64,000 nucleotides of DNA, from the NCBI RefSeq assembly GCF_900163965.1, contig NZ_FULE01000044.1, positions 1-64,000 on the forward strand. Direction: 5' to 3'. Positions 1 through 8,466 of the stretch are shown piece after piece. How positions within the stretch are numbered: the stretch's first letter is position 1; each line of letters opens with the position of its first letter. The notes beneath the pieces were generated by a model, which saw nothing but the letters and a program-made list of their open reading frames with translations, ran no database searches and had not been told where the DNA came from. This DNA is from Vibrio ruber DSM 16370 (lineage in GTDB: Bacteria > Pseudomonadota > Gammaproteobacteria > Enterobacterales > Vibrionaceae). The translations under genes were made by a program, and so were the position numbers.

Positions 1-146
1 ACAAGAGTGGGTTCAAATTGTCTGAGTTGATCGAGCAAGTCGTTTCGTCTAACTTTTTTGTTCAAAAGAACCAGACGTTTGTCATCTAATGCACAGATTT
101 GGAAAACGTTTTTTGCCAAGTCGATACTGATTACGCTACATTTCAT
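1..146 (-). CDS. IS110-family transposase, N-terminal part (cut by window edge)
   Basis: Reading the minus strand from the ATG at 146 gives 48 residues beginning MKCSVISIDLAKNVFQ. This is the usual start of IS110/IS1111 transposases, whose RuvC-like DEDD catalytic domain opens with the Asp of the IDLAK motif. The reading frame is intact to the window edge, so the element may be complete outside the window. No ORF runs the other way across this segment. The family assignment is firm; the subgroup cannot be decided from this part. Confidence 0.85.
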   Translation of the reverse strand, partial: MKCSVISIDLAKNVFQICALDDKRLVLLNKKVRRNDLLDQLRQFEPTL

Positions 147-227
147 GGTGGTCACTCCTGATTTCGATTGTTGATATCACTTCAATCATGGCACATCACG
201 ATGCCGAGTGATGGAGTGACCATCCCA
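1..227 (-). mobile_element. IS110-family insertion sequence, one end
   Basis: The transposase start is followed by about 80 non-coding bases up to a junction near 227. A 9-bp inverted repeat, GGTCACTCC at 150-158 and GGAGTGACC at 213-221, lies in this terminal part, as in IS1111-type members with subterminal inverted repeats. From about 228 the sequence matches the inner part of the repeat found three times at 60.3-61.4 kb, so the element appears to sit inside a copy of that repeat. The exact end is inferred from where repeat similarity starts. Confidence 0.6.
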
Positions 228-361
228 TCAGAAAATCTTTTTTGTTTGATTGAGTCGCACGTTGTCCAGAACCGGCTTTTACGGGCGTCCTGCCCGGAAA
301 AGCCTAACCATTCATCCTTGAATGGTTTTCTTGGTTGGGGGGGGGATTTGAGTGGGGTGAA
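228..361 (+). repeat. Hairpin repeat, module B, copy 0
   Basis: This 130-bp segment matches the module at 60324-60459, 60799-60935 and 61271-61408. It contains the conserved stem-loop CGGGCGTCCTGCCCG and the AACCATTC / GAATGGTT stem-loop. It carries a run of nine G at 337-345 where the other copies read differently. The upstream module (A) found before the other copies is missing here and IS110 sequence stands in its place. Confidence 0.75.
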
Positions 362-457
362 AGATTTTTCAGGGCAATTGAACGATGAAGCAACTCATCA
401 TTCAATAGAGTTAAACAGAATACGGTCTGTAGATTTACTCGATAGACAAGGCAAAAG

Positions 458-491
458 CATAATAAGAAATAGCAATGGATGCATATAACGT
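458..491 (+). repeat. 34-bp imperfect direct repeat, left copy
   Basis: Positions 458-491 and 2336-2369 agree at 30 of 34 bases by eye: CATAATAAGAAAT is identical, then ATGGATGC, then TATAACGT. The right copy overlaps the stop codon of the nucleotidyltransferase gene. The two copies bracket the three accessory genes between them. Confidence 0.6.
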
Positions 492-566
492 CTGCTATTC
501 TTGGTTTGAAGCTATTTATTTTTTGTGATGATGGTGTTTATAGAGCATTGAATTAGATGTTATGTT
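484..566 (+). other. Possible attC-like recombination site
   Basis: ATAACGTC at 484-491 can pair with GATGTTAT at 557-564 (one G-U), giving an imperfect palindrome of about 80 bp between the preceding DNA and the next gene. The size and the ATAAC/GTTAT ends fit an integron cassette attC site, but the inner L boxes are poor. This is a tentative call. Confidence 0.3.
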
Positions 567-580
567 GAATGGGAGTTATG

Positions 581-958
581 ATGAAAGAAAAAGACCCTTG
601 GAAGAATAATATCGTTACGAGCAAGAATAAAATTTGGTTTGCTATAGTTCTAACTGTTCTCATCTTGTACGTTGTCTTTGGAGATAAAACACAAGATCAA
701 ATTAGAAATAGCGATGTTACAGTTAAAGTGGATGTTTCTATAAAAGAACAACCTTCACAAAGCGCTATTGAGCAATGCAGAGAAAGTATTAGTACAGCTA
801 CACATTATAAGAAGGAACGACTTGGATATATTGGTATGGATAAAGGGAATATATCGATGACATATTTGAATGACTTTGGTAAAGCATATAAATTCAAGTG
901 TGTTGGAAATAGTGTCAAGTTATATGCAGAAGGTTCTGATTCTTGGATAGCAATGTAG
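581..958 (+). CDS. Hypothetical single-pass membrane protein
   Basis: About 125 residues. A charged N-terminus of about 20 residues is followed by one hydrophobic helix (IWFAIVLTVLILYVVF) and a roughly 85-residue polar domain, presumably periplasmic. I do not recognise the family. Upstream in-frame ATGs lie at 569 and 578; I prefer 581 because GGGAG at 571-575 is then correctly spaced. It is AT-rich, lies in the accessory segment between the 34-bp direct repeats and is followed by an attC-like half site, which suggests a cassette or other transferred gene. No function can be assigned. Confidence 0.65.
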   Translation: MKEKDPWKNNIVTSKNKIWFAIVLTVLILYVVFGDKTQDQIRNSDVTVKVDVSIKEQPSQSAIEQCRESISTATHYKKERLGYIGMDKGNISMTYLNDFGKAYKFKCVGNSVKLYAEGSDSWIAM

Positions 959-965
959 TTTCAAC

Positions 966-1022
966 ATAACAAGCACACGTTGTCGGACTGGTTTTCCGCT
1001 GTATTCCAAATCAGGCGTAAAT
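966..1022 (+). other. Partial attC-like sequence
   Basis: Immediately after the stop of the preceding gene, CATAACAAGC followed by GGACTGGTTTTCCGCTG resembles the left half of the Vibrio-type attC-like site at 63024-63103 (CATAACAAAGCGCT ... GGACAAATTTTACGCTG). The expected right half ending GTTATGC is absent or diverged. It may be a decayed cassette boundary. Confidence 0.35.
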
Positions 1023-1050
1023 ACAAATACTTATTTTCAGAAGAACTAAA

Positions 1051-1758
1051 ATGATTTCTATTGCGAAAAAAATAATTCAAGATCGAAACATACAGTTAAA
1101 ACGATGCTTTGATCTATTTATTCAGATGTTGATTTTTTTGTCGTTGATTAGCTTTTCTCTGGAAACATTACCAGACATAAGTGATGAGTTTAGAAAATAC
1201 TTGAATTTATTTGAAGTTATAACTGTTGGTATATTTACTGTCGAATATTTATTGCGCCTTTATTATGCAGAGAATAAATTTAGTTTTGTGTTTTCATTTT
1301 TTGGGGTGATCGATTTATTAGCAATCTTGCCATTTTATATTGGTGCCGGGTTAGATTTAAGATCAATCCGTAGCTTTAGGTTGTTGCGCTTAATCAGGAT
1401 TTTGAAACTAGCTAGATATAATGCAGCGATGCGACGTATTCATAGGGCATTTATCATTGCAAAAGAAGAATTGACGCTTTTTCTCATGGCTTCGTTGATT
1501 ATCTTATATTTAGCTGGTGTTGGGATTTACTACTTTGAAAATCCGGCACAACCAGCAGCGTTTTGTTCAGTTTTTCACAGTTTGTGGTGGGCTGTTGCAA
1601 CACTTACTACAGTTGGCTATGGTGATATTTATCCGATTACTGTCGGTGGGAAAATATTCACTTTTTTCATACTTATAATCGGATTAGGTGTTGTGTCTAT
1701 CCCTGCGGGTATCGTTGCTTCTGCATTGTCTAAGGCGAGAGAATTAGTGGATGATTAA
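1051..1758 (+). CDS. Voltage-gated potassium channel (ion transporter family)
   Basis: 235 residues with the layout of a six-helix voltage-gated K+ channel subunit. S1-S3 helices span about 20-110. An arginine-rich S4 voltage sensor (RSIRSFRLLRLIRILKLAR) lies at about 105-125, then S5, a pore loop with the K+ selectivity filter TTVGYGD at about 188-194, and S6. The length is normal for compact bacterial Kv-like channels, which form tetramers in the inner membrane. The ATG follows AGAAGAAC. It lies among accessory genes and is more AT-rich than the core genes downstream, which suggests acquisition. Confidence 0.9.
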   Translation: MISIAKKIIQDRNIQLKRCFDLFIQMLIFLSLISFSLETLPDISDEFRKYLNLFEVITVGIFTVEYLLRLYYAENKFSFVFSFFGVIDLLAILPFYIGAGLDLRSIRSFRLLRLIRILKLARYNAAMRRIHRAFIIAKEELTLFLMASLIILYLAGVGIYYFENPAQPAAFCSVFHSLWWAVATLTTVGYGDIYPITVGGKIFTFFILIIGLGVVSIPAGIVASALSKARELVDD

Positions 1759-1803
1759 AACAGAACTGAGCATGTGACCATACCGTTATCATACAGGACG
1801 ACC

Positions 1804-2340
1804 ATGAACAAGATCGTAGCATTAATCAAACGGGATCCGATAAGAGTCGCGGCACTCGAATATGTGTTTGAGTTGGGGCTACCTCAATGTTATATCGCAG
1901 CGGGTTTCGTCCGGAATTTAGTTTGGGACTCACTACATCATTTCAAATCAGCAACGCCCTTAAATGATGTGGATGTGATCTACTTTGATCCTGATGAGTC
2001 TGATCCTTACGCCTATTTGAAATACGAAGCACAGCTAAAAGGTTGTATGCCTCAGCTTAACTGGCAAGTGCGTAATCAGGCGACGATGCACGAGCGTAAT
2101 GGTGACCAACCTTACCAAAGTTCAGTGGATGCGATGCGTTATTGGCCGGAAAAAGAAACGGCAGTCGCAGTTCGTCAAACCGGTCTCAACCAATATGAAC
2201 TTGTTGCTGTGTTTGGGATTGGATCTCTAGTGAGAGGATGTATCACGCATAACCCTAAAAGGTCACGAACAATCTTTGAAACTCGTGTTCATTCAAAAGG
2301 CTGGTTAGTTCGATGGCCTTGTTTGAAAATTGCGCCATAA
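1804..2340 (+). CDS. Nucleotidyltransferase-family protein (DUF925/NTP_transf_6 type)
   Basis: About 178 residues. The GFVRN stretch near residue 34 and LNDVDVIYFD near 60 match the metal- and nucleotide-binding region of the DUF925 nucleotidyltransferase-like family, and the ending (ITHNPKRSR ... SKGWL..WP) is also typical. The biochemical substrate is unknown for this family. The frame opens at a GTG at 1774, but ATG 1804 has AGGA at the proper distance, so I use it. It lies 45 bp after the K+ channel gene and ends inside the right copy of the 34-bp direct repeat. Confidence 0.8.
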   Translation: MNKIVALIKRDPIRVAALEYVFELGLPQCYIAAGFVRNLVWDSLHHFKSATPLNDVDVIYFDPDESDPYAYLKYEAQLKGCMPQLNWQVRNQATMHERNGDQPYQSSVDAMRYWPEKETAVAVRQTGLNQYELVAVFGIGSLVRGCITHNPKRSRTIFETRVHSKGWLVRWPCLKIAP

Positions 2341-2369
2341 TAAGAAATCTCCATGGATGCCTATAACGT
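2336..2369 (+). repeat. 34-bp imperfect direct repeat, right copy
   Basis: This is the partner of 458-491, overlapping the end of the nucleotidyltransferase gene. Just after it, the 10-bp palindrome TGGCATGCCA at 2371-2380 is flanked by TAAC and GTTA, forming a small stem-loop. Confidence 0.6.
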
Positions 2370-2405
2370 TTGGCATGCCATGTTACATACCCCTCACATC
2401 GATTC

Positions 2406-2777
2406 CTATAGCGCTACAATCGCTTCTATCTCGATTTGCAGATCAGGGTGAATGAATTGTGACACCTCAACCAGAGAGCAAGCCGGGAGGTGTCCTTCAT
2501 AGAATTCAAACAACTGTTCCCGAATGGTCGCTAACTGGCTTATATCACGGACAAAGATTGTCAGTTTGACCAGATCACTTTTTAAGCGCTGCTCACAATT
2601 CAAAATTGTTGCGATTTGATTCAAGATCGCCTGACTTTGTTGAGGCAGATCCGATGATTGCGCCTTTGTGCCATACGCAGTCAAGCCTGAAATATACAGG
2701 GTTTGATTATGTTTGGTTGCGTGAACGTAAGGACCGGCAATTTGCGGTAATCCTTCATAATGAATTCTTTCGACCAT
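2406..2777 (-). CDS. RidA/YjgF/UK114-family protein
   Basis: 123 residues covering a full Rid domain: strand-rich N-terminus with GPYVHATKHNQTLYISG, the central helix Q..ILNQIATIL, the LVKLTIFVRD strand, and a C-terminal LVEVSQF..PDLQIEIEAIVAL. Family members hydrolyse reactive enamines/imines from amino-acid metabolism or have divergent roles. The RidA signature arginine is not in its usual place (HPDLQIEIEA instead of ..R...EIE), so deaminase activity is uncertain. The start at 2777 is chosen for the AGAGG just upstream; the frame extends seven codons further. It lies 29 bp downstream of the fosA-like gene on the same strand. Confidence 0.85.
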   Translation of the reverse strand: MVERIHYEGLPQIAGPYVHATKHNQTLYISGLTAYGTKAQSSDLPQQSQAILNQIATILNCEQRLKSDLVKLTIFVRDISQLATIREQLFEFYEGHLPACSLVEVSQFIHPDLQIEIEAIVAL

Positions 2778-2806
2778 TTTTTCCTCTTCAAACATCATTT
2801 ATATGT

Positions 2807-3205
2807 TTAGAGCCAGATGAGTCCACGATATGGCTTCGCTCTCAGTGTTTCGAGTCTGCTTTTGAGTGAGCCGACATGTAACTCCAATTTGTGCCCATCG
2901 GGATCCAAAATATAAAGTGACTGTCCTTCACTTTGGTTTTCTTTCCATATTTTCACGCCTAGCGACATGATATGTGAAGAGTAAGCTTCAAATTCATCTG
3001 ATGGAATATCAAAGGCTATATGGGTGTAATCGTTTTTTGGGCAAGGTTCGTCGTATGACAGACAAAACCATAACTCACCCACAGATAGATATGCGCCATT
3101 TTGCCATTTGACATGAGCGGTGAACCCTAAAATATCTCGGTAAAATTTTAGCGAACGCTCCAGGTTACTGACTGCAATGGTTATATGATTTAGTCCTGAA
3201 ATCAT
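2807..3205 (-). CDS. fosA: FosA-family fosfomycin glutathione transferase
   Basis: 132 residues, the usual FosA length, in the glyoxalase/VOC superfamily. FosA adds glutathione to fosfomycin in a Mn2+-dependent reaction. The metal ligands line up: His7 (LNH), His62 (DYTHIAF) and Glu108 (KLELHVG), with Thr9 at the fosfomycin-activating position and the SEG..LYILDPDGHKLELHVGSL core intact. GGAG lies 6 bp before the ATG. No integrase or IS adjoins it, so it is probably a resident gene. Whether it gives clinically meaningful resistance cannot be read from sequence. Confidence 0.9.
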   Translation of the reverse strand: MISGLNHITIAVSNLERSLKFYRDILGFTAHVKWQNGAYLSVGELWFCLSYDEPCPKNDYTHIAFDIPSDEFEAYSSHIMSLGVKIWKENQSEGQSLYILDPDGHKLELHVGSLKSRLETLRAKPYRGLIWL

Positions 3206-3630
3206 GATTTACTCCACTGAACATGATGTGAGTGTCCCGGAATGGATCGGTTGTATTTTCCAAACGGTAAATCACTTGCTCCAGTGAAATGGTAGAACAA
3301 AACCGATTAGAAATGATAGGCAAGGATCTTAACAAAGAAGTGAGTTAACAATAAGAAAAAGAATGTCCAACAAGTGTTACCTTGGCTTCATTTTGGCTGT
3401 TAAAGCATAGAAAAAAAACATCAATAGTCTACATTTTATATTGTATGCGTATGTTTTGTTTACTTTTGTTTTGAGTGCCTTTGTGATTCATCAAAGTATG
3501 ACGATCATCATTGTTATATGTCGAAAATAGGCAGATAAAGTCAGGATACTTTGTCATTGAAGATATGTCGTTATTGAAAGTATCTTCATTGGGAAATATG
3601 TTCTATCCCCCAGTCAAACAAGGTGTATCT
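3206..3630. other. Intergenic region between fosA-like gene and chemoreceptor
   Basis: 425 bp, AT-rich, holding the divergent promoters of the fosA-like gene and the chemoreceptor. An open frame upstream of the chemoreceptor start (from 3511) lacks a plausible ribosome binding site. I see no RNA gene or repeat. Confidence 0.5.
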
Positions 3631-5517
3631 ATGTTTAAAAATCTATCACTAAAAAATAAATTAGCAATATCTGCCAGTATTGCCATTATTGTTGGCTGCA
3701 TATTGGTGGAGATCATCTCTTTTAATGCCTCTTTGGATCGATTATCCGTTTCTGTCGAACAGCGATTGCTGAGTACCAGTGCCTCTTATAATCAATATGT
3801 AACTGACTGGCTGAAGTCAAAAGAACTGGCTTTGACTTCCTTATCTGAAGAAATTCAGGAAGGGGCGGTGGTAGCTCATTTGAAGCAAATGAAACGTGCT
3901 GCCGGTTTTGAGAATGTCTTCCTTGCTTATCCTGATGGTAGTCAGAAAAATGCCAATGGGGTGGTGTTGCCTCCGGGTAATAATGATCCCAGAAAATGGG
4001 GATGGTACATCAATGCGAAGAAAAATCCGGATAAAGTGTTTATGGATAATCCGACCGTCGCTGCGGCAACCGGGAAAAATGTTGTGTCGATGGGGAAAGT
4101 CGTCAATCTGTTTGGTTCGGAGCTGGTACTGGGTATCGATATTGAACTGAATGATATTCTCAACAGTCTGAAGCAGGTGATTCTGCCGGGTGATGGCTAT
4201 ATGTTTATCACCAATAAAACGGGGCATGTTTTCACTCATCAGGATGTTTCTTTACTGAATCAACCGATTGAAAAACTGGGGATTTCTTTTGCAGATATTC
4301 AGAATATTGTCCGCTCCGGTCAAGATGAAGTGATAGACATTCAGGGGAAAAAATATGTGGTCTACGCCCGGGCGATTCAAGGCAGTGATTTGATCACAGT
4401 GGCGGTGGTTGATCAGCATTCTTTACTCAAGCCGCTTTATCATACTTTGTATAGTCAGCTTGCGGTGACGGGGTTACTGGTCTTGATCGGGATTGCGCTG
4501 TTCAACTGGATTTGTAATATTTTGTTCCGTCCGTTAAAGCATGTCTCTGATGCCTTGGAACAAATCGCCGGAGGAAATGGGGACCTGACACAGCGTATCG
4601 AGATTCGTAGTCACGATGAAGTCGGAAAGCTGGCGCACGGATTTAATACCTTTGTGGATAGTCTGCAACAGTTGATTGGTCATATTCGTCAACAATCCGA
4701 TGTGCTGACCGATATGTCACAAAAGAGTACCGAACGGGTTAATCAGACCGCTGAGGAGCTCTCGGTGCAGCAGCAGGAAATCACAATGGTTGCAACCGCA
4801 GTGACCGAGATGGCTTCCGCGACACAGGAAATCGCCTCTCATGCAGAACAGACGGCCCATTCGGCACAGCATTCTTCTGAGAGTACGCAGCACGGGCATC
4901 AGTTGGTGATGAATACCAGAAAATCGATCAATCATCTGGCGAGTGAAGTCACCCAAGCCAGCTCAGTGATTTCAGAACTTGATCGGCACTCTGCGGAAAT
5001 ATCAACCGTGCTGAGTACAATTCAGGGCATTGCAGAGCAGACCAACCTGTTAGCCTTGAATGCTGCAATCGAGGCCGCACGAGCCGGAGAACAGGGGCGT
5101 GGATTTGCGGTGGTAGCAGATGAAGTTCGGATGCTGTCTCAGCGGACACACACTTCAACTGAAGAGATCAAATCGACCATTCAAACGCTGCAGGAAATGA
5201 CCAAAAGGGCAGTCGGTTTTATGGAAAATAGTGCCAAACTGGCCGAAAGCTCGGTTCAGGATGCCGATCATGCCAGTCAGGCTTTAGAGGAAATTTTGAC
5301 TTCTGTCGGGCTGATTAGTGATATGGCAACCCAGATTGCCACCGCAGCAGAAGAGCAGACTCATGTCACCGGTGAAATTACTCAAAATATTACGGCGATT
5401 AAAGATGTAACTGAGGGGCTGGCAAGTGGTGCTGAATCCGGCTTGCGTCAGACCAATGAAATGAAAGAGCAGGCGATTGCCCTGAATGCCAAAGTGGCGA
5501 CGTTTAAACTGGATTAA
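3631..5517 (+). CDS. Methyl-accepting chemotaxis protein with Cache sensor
   Basis: 628 residues. TM1 lies near 10-30, then a large periplasmic double-Cache-type domain of about 250 residues (including the YPDGSQKNANG and GWY motif regions) and TM2 near 275-298. A HAMP domain (FRPLKHVSDALEQIAGGNGDLTQRI) leads to a cytoplasmic signalling coiled coil with the conserved tip EQTNLLALNAAIEAARAGEQ. It should sense a small extracellular ligand and control CheA through CheW; the ligand is unknown. AAGGTG sits 6 bp before ATG 3631, and the protein then begins MFKNLSLKNKL like other Vibrio receptors. A strong terminator follows. Confidence 0.92.
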   Translation: MFKNLSLKNKLAISASIAIIVGCILVEIISFNASLDRLSVSVEQRLLSTSASYNQYVTDWLKSKELALTSLSEEIQEGAVVAHLKQMKRAAGFENVFLAYPDGSQKNANGVVLPPGNNDPRKWGWYINAKKNPDKVFMDNPTVAAATGKNVVSMGKVVNLFGSELVLGIDIELNDILNSLKQVILPGDGYMFITNKTGHVFTHQDVSLLNQPIEKLGISFADIQNIVRSGQDEVIDIQGKKYVVYARAIQGSDLITVAVVDQHSLLKPLYHTLYSQLAVTGLLVLIGIALFNWICNILFRPLKHVSDALEQIAGGNGDLTQRIEIRSHDEVGKLAHGFNTFVDSLQQLIGHIRQQSDVLTDMSQKSTERVNQTAEELSVQQQEITMVATAVTEMASATQEIASHAEQTAHSAQHSSESTQHGHQLVMNTRKSINHLASEVTQASSVISELDRHSAEISTVLSTIQGIAEQTNLLALNAAIEAARAGEQGRGFAVVADEVRMLSQRTHTSTEEIKSTIQTLQEMTKRAVGFMENSAKLAESSVQDADHASQALEEILTSVGLISDMATQIATAAEEQTHVTGEITQNITAIKDVTEGLASGAESGLRQTNEMKEQAIALNAKVATFKLD

Positions 5518-5533
5518 CTCGTTGCCTGATGCC

Positions 5534-5570
5534 ATAAAAAAACCACATGGATGTCCATGTGGTTTTTTTA
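5534..5570 (+). terminator. Rho-independent terminator after the chemoreceptor
   Basis: The perfect stem AACCACATGG / CCATGTGGTT with an ATGT loop is flanked by A and T runs, so it can work in both directions. Confidence 0.9.
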
Positions 5571-5659
5571 TGTAGTCGCTGTCAAAACAGCCTGTAATGG
5601 CAATGAGCGAGTGTGATAATCATCGAGTGTGGCATGATCATCGAGTGTGACAATAGCGC

Positions 5660-6367
5660 TTATGATAAGAGGGCGCTAATCACACCGATAAGCCCACCGA
5701 ATACACCACCCCAAATCACCAGCCAGCCCAGATGTTCTTTAATCATTTTTTGTACCATCTCTTTGACCAGTTGCGGGGTTAATTCACTGAGTCGCTGATC
5801 GATGATCTGCTCAATGTTTTGGCGGATATCGGCTTTCATCGTCTCAGATTCTAACTGTTCTTTCAGGGCGTTTTGTACGGAGTCACTGTGGCTGATTTCA
5901 ACCATAGCCTGCTGCATTTTTTCGACAAAAGGCTGTTTGAGCGGTTGCAGTGCGTCGGTGCCGCCAAACATGGACAGCATTCCCCCGAACGATGACTGAG
6001 CAATGGTTTCAACCAGTGCATCAAATGTCGGATTAAAATCAACCTGCGCGATCACGGGTTCCAAACTGAATTGACTGGTTTGATTCAGTTCTTGATCGAG
6101 GAATTTATCAATATTGGTGTCGGTAAAAAATTGTTCCATCATCAGCGATTTGATTGCGGAGCGAAATGCATCAAACCGTTTGGGAATAACACCTGAGCCG
6201 TATAATCCCGGGACTTTCTCGAAGAGCATGTGAATGGCGAGCCAGTTGGTGATCGCACCAGAAAAGGCAAATAGTCCCGCAGTGAATAAAATATCTTCAT
6301 GCAGCTGATAGCCTGCAATCATGCAGAGAATCGCAATCAGGTTCGTATAAAGGCTTTTGTTGATCAT
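5660..6367 (-). CDS. DUF445-family membrane protein
   Basis: 235 residues. Two N-terminal hydrophobic segments (about 8-27 and 28-48) contain the family-typical GAITNWLAIHMLFEKVPGLYGSGVIP. A long, mostly helical middle region is followed by a C-terminal hydrophobic helix (LGWLVIWGGVFGGLIGVISALL). DUF445 proteins are membrane-anchored and of unknown function. The gene stands alone between convergent and parallel neighbours. The start at 6367 is the first ATG and no strong Shine-Dalgarno is visible. Confidence 0.85.
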   Translation of the reverse strand: MINKSLYTNLIAILCMIAGYQLHEDILFTAGLFAFSGAITNWLAIHMLFEKVPGLYGSGVIPKRFDAFRSAIKSLMMEQFFTDTNIDKFLDQELNQTSQFSLEPVIAQVDFNPTFDALVETIAQSSFGGMLSMFGGTDALQPLKQPFVEKMQQAMVEISHSDSVQNALKEQLESETMKADIRQNIEQIIDQRLSELTPQLVKEMVQKMIKEHLGWLVIWGGVFGGLIGVISALLS

Positions 6368-6576
6368 CTTGGTGTCTCATCTCCTGAATATCTCAAAACA
6401 GGCGGATTTTAGAAGAAAACGGTCAGTTTTAGAAGAAAAGCCTTGCATCCGGAGAAAGAAACAATGAATCAAGGTGCTTCGTTGATAAGGAGCTTTTTTG
6501 ACAAGGTACTTTCTTGACAGGGACAAGCGCGTGGGAAGGCCAACATGAGCCACCGTGGTGACCCATGTGCTTGATT

Positions 6577-8406
6577 TTATTTACAACCGATAAATCCACC
6601 GGTCTGATGTTCCCACAGGTGCGCATAGATACCATGTTTGGCGAGTAGCGCTTGATGTGTTCCTTCTTCGACGACTTTGCCCTGATCGAGCACGATCAGG
6701 CGATCCATCGCAGCGATGGTTGAGAGACGGTGCGCAATTGCAATCACGGTTTTGCCTTCCATCAGCTCGTAGAGACTTTCCTGAATGGCGGCTTCCACTT
6801 CTGAGTCGAGTGCTGAAGTTGCTTCATCGAGAATCAGGATCGGAGCGTTTTTCAGCAAGACCCGGGTAATGGCAATGCGCTGGCGTTGCCCGCCAGACAG
6901 TTTGATTCCCCGTTCTCCGACTTGCGCATCATAGCCTTGATTACCATGTGGATCAGAGAGCGTTTCAATAAACTCATGGGCGTGCGCCTGCTTTGCTGCG
7001 CGGATCATCTCTTCTTCAGTGGCTTGTGGGTTACCGTAGAGAATATTTTCACGGATGGAGCGATGCAGCAGGGATGTATCTTGTGTGACCATGCCAATGA
7101 CACTACGGAGTGAATCTTGGGTCATTTCATCGATGGCCTGACCATCAATGCGGATTTGACCGTTTTCGACATCATGAAAACGCAGCAGTAAGTTGACCAG
7201 GGTCGATTTACCGGCGCCGGAACGTCCGACAATGCCAACTTTTTCTCCGGGACGGATATATAAGTTTAAGTCATTAATCACATTGATATCGGTGCCGTAG
7301 CGGAAATGGACGTGATCAAATTCGATCGCACCTTGGGTGATCCGGAACGGCTTGGCATCCGGTTTGTCTTGAACCGAAATTGAGCGGGAGAGCGAGTTCA
7401 TTCCGTCCACGACGGTACCCATATTCTCAAACAATCCGCCGATTTCCCACATGATCCATTTGGACATGCCGTTGATACGCAGTGCCAGAGAAATCGCCAC
7501 TGCGATTGCACCGACGGTAATGGCTTGTTGTGCCCACAGATAAATTGAAATGGCAGAAATGGCGAATAGCAGCAGGTAATTGGCGACTTCAACTGAGAGA
7601 TTAAAGCCGGTCACCAGACGCATCTGGCGGTACACGGTGCCAAGAAACCCTTCCATACTTTCTTGGACGTAGCTGGTCTCCCGGCGATTATGGGAAAAGA
7701 GCTTGACCGTCTGAATGTTGGTGTAGCTGTCAACAAAGCGTCCTGTCATGGTTGAGCGGGCATCGGCCTGAAGCGATGAAACATGTTTGAGTTTCGGGAC
7801 GTAGAAAAACTGAATGCCGATGTAACTGATGAGCCAGAGTAACATGGGGAGCATCAGTCGCCAGTCAGAATCACCAAGCAGCACCAGAATCGCGGTGAGA
7901 TAAACACTGACGTAAATGAATACATCGACCATTTTCATCACGGTTTCGCGAATGGCCAGTGAAGTCTGCATTACTTTGGTTGCGATCCGGCCGGCAAATT
8001 CATCCTGATAAAAAGCGAGGCTTTGTTTTAACAGGTAACGGTGTGCCAGCCAGCGAATGGACATCGGATAGTTGCCGAGCATCGTCTGGTGGATTAACAG
8101 TGAATGAATCGCAACAATCAGTGGCATGCCGATCAGGATCAACACGGTCAGGCCGATTAAAAGTGACTGATTATCGGCAAGGAATGTCTCCGGCTGGCTG
8201 GCTGAAAGCCAGTCTACCAAACGGCCCATAAATCCGAATAGAGCCACTTCAATAATGGCAATCGCCGTACTCAATATAGCGATAATGATTAATGGTTTGA
8301 TAAATCCTTGGGTGTAATGACGACAAAACGCCCATAAAGTGGCTGGCGGTTGTTGTGGTTCTTCAGAGGGGAAAGCCTGCGTAAACCCCTCAAATCGCTT
8401 AAACAT
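6577..8406 (-). CDS. ABC transporter, fused permease/ATPase (exporter type)
   Basis: 609 residues. An N-terminal six-helix ABC exporter domain spans about 35-320. The nucleotide-binding domain has Walker A GRSGAGKST, Q-loop TQDTSLLHRS, signature LSGGQRQR, Walker B ILILDEATSALD and the switch His (AIAHRLST). The architecture is that of MsbA/multidrug half-transporters working as homodimers in the inner membrane; the substrate is unknown. The start at 8406 (MFKRFEGF) is supported by AAAGGA five bases upstream; the frame itself opens nine codons earlier. Confidence 0.9.
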   Translation of the reverse strand: MFKRFEGFTQAFPSEEPQQPPATLWAFCRHYTQGFIKPLIIIAILSTAIAIIEVALFGFMGRLVDWLSASQPETFLADNQSLLIGLTVLILIGMPLIVAIHSLLIHQTMLGNYPMSIRWLAHRYLLKQSLAFYQDEFAGRIATKVMQTSLAIRETVMKMVDVFIYVSVYLTAILVLLGDSDWRLMLPMLLWLISYIGIQFFYVPKLKHVSSLQADARSTMTGRFVDSYTNIQTVKLFSHNRRETSYVQESMEGFLGTVYRQMRLVTGFNLSVEVANYLLLFAISAISIYLWAQQAITVGAIAVAISLALRINGMSKWIMWEIGGLFENMGTVVDGMNSLSRSISVQDKPDAKPFRITQGAIEFDHVHFRYGTDINVINDLNLYIRPGEKVGIVGRSGAGKSTLVNLLLRFHDVENGQIRIDGQAIDEMTQDSLRSVIGMVTQDTSLLHRSIRENILYGNPQATEEEMIRAAKQAHAHEFIETLSDPHGNQGYDAQVGERGIKLSGGQRQRIAITRVLLKNAPILILDEATSALDSEVEAAIQESLYELMEGKTVIAIAHRLSTIAAMDRLIVLDQGKVVEEGTHQALLAKHGIYAHLWEHQTGGFIGCK

Positions 8407-8466
8407 AAAGGTCCTTTGGTTTGGGTAAATCACTCGGTAAATTATGGGGAAATAGCATTATTCTCT

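Noticed and set aside
168..488. Plus-strand ORF across the IS110 end and repeat copy 0
   Set aside because: It spans the IS/repeat junction and a nine-G run and has no homology I recognise; a chance frame.
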